From Lichtheimia corymbifera B2541 (Eukaryota; Mucoromycota; Mucoromycetes; Mucorales; Lichtheimiaceae): a DNA stretch of 64,000 nucleotides. The stretch spans positions 124,001 to 188,000 of the forward strand of contig JNEU01001132.1 of assembly GCA_000697475.1 (NCBI GenBank). The letters are read 5' to 3'. The notes beneath the pieces were generated by a model. It was given only the letters and a program-made list of their open reading frames with translations. It had not been told where the DNA came from and searched no databases. Position 1 is the stretch's first letter; every line of letters begins with the position of its first letter. This document shows positions 16,534-27,608 of the stretch, one piece after another. Both the position numbers and the translations under genes were made by a program.

Positions 16534-18037
16534 TTACACCCTGGCGCTGCAGATTTCTGGTCGGCAATGACTAGTGAACCGAGCTTCTTCCGACTCAATT
16601 TGGAGCGTAGAATGATGGACACCAAACTCATCACAGACAACTCGCTGGCTCTTGTAGAGTACATCATCGTATTGGGTCTGTGCATCCTTTTCTACCAAGA
16701 TATGTGCCGTCAAAGATGTTTTACCCGGAGACAATGTCCACACATGCAAGTCATGAACAGCAATGACGCCTGGGATAGCGGTAAGGGATTTGATGATGGC
16801 TTCAGGCTTCAGGTGACCAGGGGCTCCTTCCATCAGCACACCCACGGAATCGGTAATCAAATGAAACGTGGTATAAAGGACAATAAGTGCAAACACGAAC
16901 GTGCAAATAGGATCAACGATGGTAAAGGTGGGTTTAAACAACAGCACCACTGAGGAAATCAAGACACCTATCCGCGGAATCATCAGTCAGCATTACGCTT
17001 TCCCCCCTGGATATATAATATTGCCTGCCCCTTACCGACGGATGCCAATAGATCTCCCAGAACATGTAATGCAGCAGCACGCAAGTTGATGTTTTCATCC
17101 TACGCTTCATATTAATATCATGATAACCTTTTCCCGTCCTTTTTTTTATCACATACATGGTGATGTCCATTATGATCTTCTTCGTCATGGTGATGGTGAT
17201 GATGATGATGTCCTCCAAGAACAATGGCCAAGCTAGATATGTCAACCATGAGTCATCTGTGATAGAGGGTTCTTTTTGTCTCGCAGCTGGTAAATGTTTA
17301 CTCACATTACGTTCACACCTACACCAATGGCGGCTGTGACACACATCTATATAGGTAGGCAGCACAAGAACAGGGTTGAGTATATAAGACATATAGAGTT
17401 CGAAACATTTTCCGGCATCTTACCAAAGGTGCGTTAATCTCTTGTGGATACAACACTCGTTGAATAGCTTCATGGACCAGAAATGCTGTCAATACCCAAA
17501 TAGTGATGACCGAGATTACAGCGGCAATGACTTCGGCACGATGGAAACCATATGTATGACCTATATTATCAACAACAACAACAACAACCCGTGAGACAAT
17601 ATGATCATATAAAAGGAAAAATGACATCGCACACACGCAACTCACGTTTTGTAGGCGGACGTTCGGCCAAATATATAGCGATTAATGCCACAAAGAAACT
17701 GGCCACATCAGATAACAAGTGGAAGGCATCCGACATGAGAGCTAACAAGGTGTTGGATGGATGGATCAATAAAGGGACAAGTTTGGAAGAGGAAGGATGA
17801 TTTACCCAATGAATTTGCAAAGTAACCTGCTACAAGCTCTGTGACAAAGAACATGCAGGCCAAAGAAACGGCAAACCATAGCTTTCGTTTGGTGGACCGT
17901 GCTTCTTGGACGTTTTTAGCGGCACCGTTTGCACAAGCGGTCATTGACGAGGAGGGTGTAATGGAGCCCGATGTGGTGGAAGCTCGATGGTGGTCATGGT
18001 GTTGAATTAAAGGAGTGCGTTCGTTGTCGGTTGACAT
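16534..18037 (-). CDS. Cation diffusion facilitator (zinc) transporter, Zrc1/ZnT type
   Basis: Six-TM Zn(2+)/H(+) antiporter expected in a vacuolar or other endomembrane. Seven exons on the minus strand: 18037-17806, 17741-17646, 17560-17424, 17346-17306, 17232-17157, 17099-17036 and 16967-16534; 359 residues. Both zinc-site HxxxD motifs are visible: SDAFHLLSD in TM2 and AALHVLGDLLAS in TM5. The TM4-TM5 loop holds eight consecutive His, then DEEDHNGHHH, typical of zinc-transporting CDFs. The conserved YGFHRAEV block (TM3 start) and the C-terminal ferredoxin-like domain (HDLHVWTLSPGK) are present. The ATG at 18037 was taken since the only upstream in-frame start-like codon is TTG. It is divergent from the PMT2 gene, sharing a 464-bp promoter region. 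Confidence 0.93.
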
Positions 18038-18501
18038 GCCCGAGAAATAAAAAGAGTTCAAGGAAAGGTACGAGTTTCAAACAGACAGGGGAAAAAGGAA
18101 TTAACGAGAAACAGGCTTTGCCACTCTTTGTCTCAACCAACTCGGAGATGGAAGGCCCATCATCGCATCATTGTCAATAAGCCCATCAATCAACACACAC
18201 ATACACTGGTATATAAAGAGTAAACTTTTACTATATAACAATGACCCTTTTTATATTATAATGATGGATTATCTATGGATCATATGCAGCGCTACCTGTT
18301 GTCATATAATGATAACGAAGACTGGTTATTTGTGGTGGGCGGTGGGGGGGGGAGTTCATTGCTCGTTTAACCAAATTTAGGCGGGCAGAGGGGGGTGGGT
18401 CGCTGCTTTCTACACATTATTTTATCATCACATTCTTCCTTTTCCTCTTTTCAACACCTTTGTAGACACACGTCTTCTGGTCAGCATACCCTCTTTTGAC
18501 T
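18038..18501. promoter_or_regulatory. Divergent promoter between the zinc transporter and PMT2 genes
   Basis: Intergenic space between two genes transcribed away from each other. It contains AT-rich TATA-like stretches (tatataaag near 18220), a G-run (18341-18353, ggtggggggggga) and a pyrimidine tract just before the PMT ATG. No specific regulator site is recognised. Confidence 0.5.
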
Positions 18502-21329
18502 ATGGATAATCTCAAGAGGCGACATGCCACTCACAACAACACCGAGATCGTCCCTCTACAAGAACCCCATTTCCAATCGCCGAGTCATCATCAAAGCTTC
18601 TCTGCATACGATGAGAAACAAAAGTTGTACAGACCTGCCCTCCAGCAACAACCTATCGTATACTCCTCCAACAAGGTCAGTGCATGATTATCCATGTACA
18701 TGGTCCTTTTTCTTTCTCACTCATTTTATCACCCTGAAACATTGCAGTACATAGCATTCTGCCAAAGGCACCAACGCGCGTTGATACCAGCTGTGTTAAC
18801 CCTCTTGGCATTTTGGACCCGTTTCCGTATCATTGGTCGATCCAATATCGTCGTATGGGATGAGGTAATTACACATCAATAATAATTATAAATGGATTCA
18901 TGCTCACCTTCCTCCCCACCCCCACCCCTCTTATAGGCCCACTTTGGCAAGGTATATATATACACGCCGGATGATATATGCATTGATCGATTGACACGTG
19001 ATGATATCTAGTTTGGTTCCCATTACCTCAAGCATGAATTCTATTTTGATGTACATCCACCATTAGGCAAAATGTTGGTCGGTCTCTCAGGATGGTTGGC
19101 TGGTTACAATGGTTCCTTTGGCTTCGAATCAGGTCACACTTATCCAAGCAATGTCAACTATGCTGCAATGCGCATCTTCAATGCATTCTGGGGTGCCATG
19201 CTCGTGCCACTGGCCTATTTGACAGCTCAGCAATTTCACATGTCTTATAAAGCAAGCATCCTTGCTGCTACCATGGTATTACTTGGTAAGTGGATGAATG
19301 GGGGAAAAGGTTTCTCTGGTTCAGGATCAATGCTAATTTGGGTTTGTATGGTAGACACCGCCTATCTTTGCATCAGTCGATTTATTTTGCTGGATTCAAT
19401 GCTGTTGTTTTTCACATGTCTATCACTCTACTGTCTATCAGTCTTTCACAACCTTCGGAATCAGTAAGTACTACATGAACAAACAATGGTTTTATCGTAA
19501 ACAAGTGCTTACCATTGTTTTGCAGGCCCTTTACTGAAAAATGGTGGCTGTGGTTGGCTTTGACAGGTTTCTCACTGGGCTGCGTATCCAGGTAAAGTGA
19601 AGTTGGATGGTAATGACGATGATGATGATGCTAAAGCCCGGTACGCTGGATAGTGTGAAATGGGTTGGTCTATTTGCAGTAGCACTTGTGGGTATCTATA
19701 CCATTGAGGATCTCTGGGATATGCTTGGTGATCGACACATGCCAAAGAAGGTGTACGCTGGCCATTGGATCGCTCGTATCTTGTGTTTGATTTGCTTGCC
19801 CATTGCCGTATACTTGTTTTCCTTCGTATTGCACTTTGCCATTCTTTATCGAAGTGGTCCTGGCGATGCACAAATGAGTTCCCTGTTTCAAGCAAGACTT
19901 GTTGGCAATAATTTTGAAAAGAACCCACTAGGTAATGAGATGGTATGGAAAGCTGATCAATCCAAGTACTTACATCATGATTAGAATTGGCCTATGGATC
20001 AAAGTTGACAATCAAGAACTACGGTTACGGTGGTGGTCTTTTGCATTCTCATGTCCAAACGTACCCTGAAGGATCAAAGCAACAACAAGTTACGTGCTAC
20101 CATTACAAAGACGACAACAACCATTGGATTGTGCGCCCTCCTCGTGATGTTGGTAGTATCAGCGACTATGAACCTGAAGATGGCAGTATTCGATTTGTCA
20201 AGGATGGAGATATTGTTCGTTTAAAGCACTCGCAAACAGGCCGCAACTTGCATAGTCATCCGATCAATGCACCCATTACGAGTGGTCAGTGGGAAGTGAG
20301 CTGCTACGGCAATGAGACGATTGGCGACAATCAAGATAATTGGCGGGTGGAAATTGTGGATGATACTAATTACAACGACAAGGAACGCGTGAGATCATTG
20401 ACAACTCGTTTCCGATTACGACATACACACCTCAACTGCCTACTTGCTGCAAACAATGTCGTTTTACCTCAATGGGGATTCAAACAAGTCGAAGTGACAT
20501 GCGATAAGCGTAATAACGAGGATGATCCGCATACATGGTGGAACGTGGAAGAGCATTACAATGACAAGCGTGAGTATATGATCAAAGAGTGGGTGATGTT
20601 GCTTTTACTGATATGATTGATCTAGTTCCTCCTGCACCCAAGAATGCCTACAAGTCTCGATTTTTACATGATTTCTGGCATTTGAATGTAGCCATGTGGA
20701 CATCCAACAATGCACTCATCCCCGATCCCGACAAGGAAGATATTCTCTCATCCTCACCACCAGAATGGCCTTTGGCTTCCGTGGGTTTACGTATGTGCGG
20801 ATGGAGCGATGATATTGTCAAATTCTATTTGCTGGGCAGTCCTGCTGTCTGGTGGACCGCATTCGCTTCTCTATTGGTGTTTGTGGGAACCACAGCCTAT
20901 TACATTATTCGCATGCAACGTAAAATGGTGGACTTGTCAAATGGTGAGTTGGCTAAATGAAAATTGATAGCATGGACTGCAGACTTATAGTATTTTATAG
21001 CTCAATGGGATCATTATCTCTACGTTGGCAAGACCTTGTTCCTAGGATGGTTCCTGCATTACATGCCATTTTATATTATGGGCCGTGTTACATATTTGCA
21101 CCATTACTTTCCAGCTCTTTATTTCAGCATCTTACTGGTGCCTTTTATGATGGAGCATTTCACAGCCCACCGATCACAGCGTGTGCAATGGATTGTATTT
21201 GGTACCGCCTATGCCTTGGTGATTCTGGTCTTCATTTACTTTGCACCTGTCGCGTACGGTATGAAGGGTCCCATATCAAATTACAAAGGACGACAATGGC
21301 TCAAGAGCTGGAATCTTGTGGATTCGTAA
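18502..21329 (+). CDS. PMT2: Protein O-mannosyltransferase, PMT2 family
   Basis: ER multispanning glycosyltransferase (GT39) that transfers mannose from dolichyl-phosphate-mannose to Ser/Thr of secretory proteins, normally as a PMT1-PMT2 heterodimer. Ten exons: 18502-18675, 18748-18864, 18937-18951, 19012-19285, 19355-19463, 19526-19591, 19654-19931, 19985-20569, 20626-20943 and 21001-21329; 754 residues. The first luminal loop contains VVWDE-AHFGK and FDVHPPLGKMLVGLSGWLAG, diagnostic of the PMT2 clade. A central MIR region (NYGYGGGLLHSHVQTYP, HSQTGRNLHSH) and C-terminal TM bundle (HYFPALYF) follow. Exon 3 is only 15 nt and encodes AHFGK just after the catalytic Asp-Glu. The upstream TTG in frame is not a plausible start. 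Confidence 0.95.
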
Positions 21330-21584
21330 AAAAATCAATTTATGCATGTGCGCTACTATCCTTTTTACTCCTCTCACTTTCACCCACTCACACACACACC
21401 CATATCCAATAAAATCATTCTGCATTCACAAACATTAGATCGCCAACATACATGAGTCTGATCCCAAATCCTTGTCCCACAACTAGTAACTGTTTCAAAA
21501 CATATGGGTGGTCAAAATAGTTTCGCTCGAATGATATTATGGATTGGATATAGTATTCTAATGAAAAAGTAAAAAGGGAAAAAA

Positions 21585-22756
<1,172 letters not shown>

Positions 22757-23247
22757 TGCAACGAGTGAAAGTGAAGGTTATTGATAAGGGAAGGAAAAAG
22801 AAATGATTAAAAAAGCTTGTTGTGCCTGACGAGCTGTATTAGGAGCGCGGGTTAAGAGTGCGGTGATACAAGCTTGATTTGTTACTACCACACACACACA
22901 GGGCGATCGCACCTAAACTCCACATACAGCATACAGTTAAGGTACAGCTCTTATATGAGCGTCGATTATATCCACCATCTCCCAAAGTCATCTAACCATT
23001 ACCTTATCACTTTTATAATCATTTTACATATATGAGTGTTTTCTTTGTAAGGCCATCCATGTGAGTTAATTAGCAGTAATGATGCCGCTTTGATTTGGTT
23101 ACACATACATCGATACAGTGGGAATTAGACAAGCACACAAAGTTTAAAGAGAAAACAAAGATTAGATGTTCATGCAACTTTTATCGCTTACAAATACACA
23201 AAGGTGAGTTTAATAGTGTGTCTCTAATAGTGTGTATCTAAACAAGC
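22757..23247. other. Intergenic: YPT6 promoter and RPS0 3' region
   Basis: Both neighbours are on the minus strand; the segment next to 22757 is the YPT6 promoter, including a short CA repeat (22890-22899), and the segment next to 23247 is the RPS0 trailer. No ORF with coding character and no structured RNA recognised. Confidence 0.45.
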
Positions 23248-24227
23248 TTAAGCATCCCAGGAGGAGTTGGCAGCAGCAGCGGGAGCGGCACCATCTTCAG
23301 CCCAGTCAGTAGGAGCACTCCAGTCAGCGTTAGCTTGAAGAGCACCAGTCTCAGCACCTTCAACAGCCCATTCACCAGTAGCGGCTTCAGCAGTAGCAGC
23401 AAAGTCACCTTCAGCGGCAGCAGCGGCAGCGGCAGCCTCTTGCTCCTTCTCAGCCTCCTCAGGGTCGCGGTAGAAGAACATATCAACCATGACTTCCCAG
23501 GGAGTTTGGTAGTCCAAAGTACCACGAAGACGGAGGACAGCACGGGCAAGAAGCCAGTAGATCAAACCAAGAGCGTGCTTACCCTTGTTGTTGGTGGGAA
23601 TAGCAACATCAACGAATTGAAGAGCAGCATCAGTGTCAGCCAAAGAGATGACGGGAATGTTGACATAGGAAGCTTCCTTGATGGCTTGGAAGTCAGTGCG
23701 GGGATCAGTGGTGATGATCAAGCGGGGCTCACGGAAAGAGCGGGTGATGTAGTTAGTGAAGGTACCGGGGGTGAAACGACCAACAATAGCTTCAGCACCA
23801 ATGTACTTGGCGAACTTGAGAGCAGCACGGTGACCATAAGGACGAGCAGAGATGACAACAATGTCTTGGGGCTATTATTTGCCACGTGTCAAACACAAAT
23901 ATTTAGTCCACATGACTGCTGTCAGATTACCCAAACACACACAGACTTACGTTCTCAATGGCAGCAATAACACGGGCAGCGAAGATAAGCTTTTCCCAGG
24001 TCTTGCCAAGGTTGATCAAGTTGATACCATCAGCACGGCGCTTGAAGACATAAGGGGTCATGCGGGTGGTGACGTTCTTGGTACCAATGTGGCACTGAGC
24101 GCTCAACAAGAGTTGAACGTCCTCCTCGGTGGGGCTGAGAACTGTAATTTGGGTGTATATGTTAATGCTCTCGTCTTTTTTTGTAGCAAAACGAGCAGCA
24201 CTACTTACTGGTAGGAAGGTTCGACAT
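23248..24227 (-). CDS. RPS0: 40S ribosomal protein uS2 (RPS0/SA)
   Basis: Small-subunit ribosomal protein homologous to the laminin-receptor precursor; needed for 20S rRNA maturation and 40S assembly. Three coding exons on the minus strand: 24227-24209, 24141-23951 and 23871-23248; 277 residues. Conserved blocks include [60 protein letters not shown] and [17 protein letters not shown]. The C-terminal extension is Ala/Glu-rich with recurring Trp. A probable 5'UTR intron (24374-24245) lies upstream. Codon use is strongly biased to C-ending and GCC/GCT codons, as expected for a highly expressed gene. Confidence 0.96.
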
Positions 24228-24244
24228 GACGAAAACTTGCAAGC

Positions 24245-24374
24245 CTAATTAAAATCCATGTTAGAGCCATTCATCCATCCATATATTGATTCATCCATCG
24301 ATCCATTCTTTCATCCATCCACTCTTTCACTCATTTATCCATGTTGACATGGTCCACTTTGCATCATTACTTAC
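24245..24374 (-). repeat. Predicted 5'UTR intron of RPS0 containing a GGAT/CATC tetranucleotide tract
   Basis: On the minus strand a consensus donor GTAAGT begins at 24374 and an acceptor TTAG ends at 24245, leaving 17 nt before the start codon. Between them on the + strand are repeats of catccatc and related steps (about 24269-24341). The intron call rests on splice consensus only. Confidence 0.5.
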
Positions 24375-24545
24375 GATTCTGAGGTGCACAGAAAAAGGAA
24401 GGACACGTTCTTGCCTACCAACAGACCTCTTTTGTTTCCTCGCAACTCGCCCAAAGTCCGCCATCCATCCCGCCCGCCACCCGCCACCATAACAACCTAT
24501 CAGCATCCCTCTAAGCCTCTCATCATCATCAACATGGCGTACATG

Positions 24546-25804
24546 CTATTCAACTTGTCGTATATTGAGATTGATTCTTGAAGTACTCATGTAGGATCCA
24601 TACAGTTCCCAATCCTCATCTTTCACACGTGTAGATAAATATTCTGGTAAACTATTCTCGATAATACGCGGGACACCTAAAAGGGATAGAGAGACATGCA
24701 TTAATAAAACAAAGTTAGGTTGGATGGGGGGGGTTAAAAACCCAACACTTGCCATGATATGCTTTTCGACATTCGCCTGTCATAATGAGAACATCACCAC
24801 TCTTGAGATAAATGGGAATAGGAGCTGTATCGCGCGTAGTTCCACCCAACAAATAGATACATGCATGACCAAAACTAAGAGAAAAAGATACATCAGTCCT
24901 AGCTAATCTTGGATGAGATGTCGAATACGCACCTTAGTGATATCAAGGGAGCATCCATATTGCGTTCACTTTGGTCAACGTGACCCATCAGAGTATCTTT
25001 GAGCTGGTAGTAATTGATCACTCCTGCCTCAGCTTTGAATCGATCGCTTGGATATGAGTTTTTCCATTCATCTTGATGGCCAATCCCTTCAACAGCCGCC
25101 ACGATAGCCTTTGTCAATTCGGAAAGGTCATCAGCAATAGGATATGCCTCGTCATTGTACTTTTTGGTTGTCCAGTCATACTGATATCCAAGGGTGATCC
25201 AACGTAGTTTGTGGATGATGCTGGATGGTGACACGGGTTCCTCATTGTCGTTGGTGGAATCGATTCTTTGTTGTTCTTGCTGTTGTTGCTGCTGCTCACT
25301 GGTATATAACTGCCATAGACCTTGAGCTGGGATCTTGTAATGTGGATCAAGGTTGGATTTGTTTGGAGGAAGAGCATAGGTTGAAAGACATTGCTTGACA
25401 TAATGACGTTGTTTGTCGGGTGAAAATGGATTTGGAATGTAGATGAGACCATTCACCTAGTAAGATACTTGAGTAAACCACCCTATCCTACATACTATAC
25501 ATGACACACTTACTCCTTCCACTATATAAGCATTGTCGGTGGTTTTTCCAAAGAGCGATTCATGTAGTGCATTATGGAGAGGGACTGAAACGATACGCTT
25601 GTCCTTGGCATTGGAGGGTTGATCAAAGTCCACGACATTGGCAAAGTCGAGTTCTCGCGTAAGCTTGTAATGACGTTCCGCATGACGAAAAGGGGTCTGA
25701 TTCTCATAAATGTCTTTTCTTTGACGCTTTACTGCATTGTCACGTTGCTGTTGTTCCCATATTTTGCGTTGTCGTCTTGAAGTCAAGTGAGAAGGGGGCT
25801 GCAT
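24546..25804 (-). CDS. ALKBH1: AlkB homologue 1 (ALKBH1), Fe(II)/2-oxoglutarate dioxygenase
   Basis: Non-haem iron dioxygenase; ALKBH1 enzymes demethylate tRNA (m1A, m5C) and have been reported to act on DNA. Four exons on the minus strand: 25804-25514, 25456-24933, 24874-24753 and 24676-24546; 355 residues. The family core reads GHVDQSERNMDAPLISLSFG (iron ligands His and Asp in HVD), then IYLLGGTTRD, LKSGDVLIMTG, HGVPRI (second iron His) and a C-terminal RINLNIRQV, whose Arg residues bind 2-oxoglutarate. A Gln-rich insertion sits in the middle of the protein. The last intron (24677-24752) has a GC donor. The N-terminal about 100 residues are basic and rich in Gln/Arg. Confidence 0.92.
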
Positions 25805-26226
25805 TTGGAGAAACAAAAGATAAACAATGAGCGAGTGTGTGTGCGTGTGTGACACCTTGACAAAAGCAAATCGTGATAGCAACACTCATTACCAAGATTG
25901 GGGGGGTTGGTGGTGGAGTAATAAGAGAGAGGGAAAAACATGGGGAGGAGTAAGAGGAAGGAGGAAGGAGAAGGATATACATGGTATTCCATCAGTATGC
26001 ATTTTGCATATGCATGCCAAGACACACACATGTAAGGATCACACGATTATATAATTCGTTCAATTAAGTAACTGTCAAAGGACATCCTTTGTTGATGATA
26101 TGATACAAAGAAAAAAACACATATTGGGGGGATACAAATTCACATAGGGGGTCGATTGGGTATTTGTACGAATTAGCTTGGTATACAGTAAAAAGAAAAG
26201 AGAAAGAGAGAGACGAGAATGATGGA
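25805..26226. other. Intergenic: ALKBH1 promoter and AT-hook gene 3' region
   Basis: Minus-strand genes flank this stretch. It includes a GT/GA-rich segment (25827-25975, e.g. gtgtgtgtgcgtgtgtgaca and ggaggagtaagaggaagg) in the likely ALKBH1 leader. The open frames seen are simple-sequence artefacts. Confidence 0.4.
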
Positions 26227-27408
26227 TCATAACTTGAGACCTTCCACACGTAAAGCAAGTCGATCATCATCTTTGTGAGTCTTCTTTATGCGATGAGCGC
26301 GTTTCTTTGCTGTAAGATCTCGCCAAACAAAACATGAGTTGCCTGCTAATTGCATTTTGGGCTTACGTCCACGCTTTTTGCGTGGCATACTCAGAGGAGT
26401 GTCCATATTTGTACTTGAAAATGTGCTATTGAATGCTTCAGAAGACGCTGTATTGTTGCTGTTACGTGCATATGGATCATCTGGCCATTGAAGTACCGTT
26501 ATATCATGTTGATTTGTTGTTGGTGAATGCTCACGTGAGTTGGATGGATCAATACAAGTAGTGGTAGTCGTTGGTTGTGATGATGGCGGTACAGGAGAAG
26601 GAGAGCGCCTTACTTCCCATACAGTTGGAGTGACAAATGTCCAATTATTATCTCTTGGATGACGAGTAGCATTTGGAGGACGACCACGTCTACGTCGTAC
26701 AATGGGTGGACCCTTTTGTGAGAGAGGCGGAGATTGTCTTGAAGAGTAGGAGGACGATGAAGATGAGGAGCAAGAAGGTGAGGAGATCGTAGCTGGTGGT
26801 GGTAGTGATTGTTGTGGTGGTGATGTTGATGGTAATGAACAAGGAGAACATTGTACGGGTGATGGTTGTTGCTGCTGCTGATGTTGATGCCAAGACATAG
26901 AGGGGTCATGGTGGTCGAGGGCAGAATACAGGGGCGGATCTGAAAGACGCCGTGTTGAACAAGGCAATGATAATGTGCTCGACAAGGAGGATAATGATGA
27001 CGATGATGCACTGGATAATGATCGACAACGACGCGTGTTACAAGGTGGTGGCAATAACAAGTGTGAAGATGTCGGTGATGAGTGAGGTGTATCAGTTTGG
27101 CATGTTGAAGGTGATGAACATGGTGATAAAAACGGTTCACTGGGGATAGATACTGTTAATGCTGGTAGTCGTGTGTCGGGTATTGGTTCATGAATCTGTG
27201 GTAGTTGTGGTGGTGTTGATATATTGTTATCTGTAGGACTCGATGGATGACTGATGGCAGTAGTAGTAGTAGTGGTAGGTGGCAACTGTGGTGACAAGGA
27301 TGGTGCATCACGCAGTAGTTCACTCACTGGAGGCAAGCGAGGTGAAGTTGATTGTGGTAATCGTGGAGAAGGTGGATGAAGAAAGAATTCAATAGATGGC
27401 TGTGACAT
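26227..27408 (-). CDS. Intronless AT-hook, Ser/Pro/Thr-rich nuclear protein
   Basis: A single uninterrupted frame of 393 residues, notable among heavily split genes. The first about 220 residues are low-complexity Ser/Pro/Thr. Two AT-hook minor-groove DNA-binding motifs follow: RRRRGRPPN near residue 240 and RKKRGRKPK near residue 345. Each is followed by an aromatic-containing patch (WTFVTPTVWEV; CFVWRDLTAKK). The basic C-terminus (KKRAHRIKKTHK) suggests nuclear localisation. I recognise no enzymatic domain. It may be a chromatin or transcription accessory protein. The start at 27408 is the first ATG after an in-frame stop region. Confidence 0.7.
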   Translation of the reverse strand: MSQPSIEFFLHPPSPRLPQSTSPRLPPVSELLRDAPSLSPQLPPTTTTTTAISHPSSPTDNNISTPPQLPQIHEPIPDTRLPALTVSIPSEPFLSPCSSPSTCQTDTPHSSPTSSHLLLPPPCNTRRCRSLSSASSSSLSSLSSTLSLPCSTRRLSDPPLYSALDHHDPSMSWHQHQQQQQPSPVQCSPCSLPSTSPPQQSLPPPATISSPSCSSSSSSSYSSRQSPPLSQKGPPIVRRRRGRPPNATRHPRDNNWTFVTPTVWEVRRSPSPVPPSSQPTTTTTCIDPSNSREHSPTTNQHDITVLQWPDDPYARNSNNTASSEAFNSTFSSTNMDTPLSMPRKKRGRKPKMQLAGNSCFVWRDLTAKKRAHRIKKTHKDDDRLALRVEGLKL

Positions 27409-27608
27409 GGAAACAACAAGTGAGAGAGTAAAGAGAAAAAGAAAGGAAGAAAGTACGACATTGGCAGACCTTTTATTTTCCTATACTTGGCAATAAAAAT
27501 GTTGCTGGAATTCAAGGAAACTTCTTTTGTTTGCTATATGGAGCGTGTCCAAATGGAGCACTGTTTCCCGAAAACAGATACACGAGTCACGCCCCACGCT
27601 TCTCTTCC

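Noticed and set aside
23335..23970. 211-codon + ORF rich in Ser/Gly
   Set aside because: Antisense of the highly codon-biased RPS0 coding exon; codon bias keeps the opposite frame open.
26610..27140. 176-codon minus ORF rich in His
   Set aside because: Out-of-frame shadow of the low-complexity AT-hook gene.
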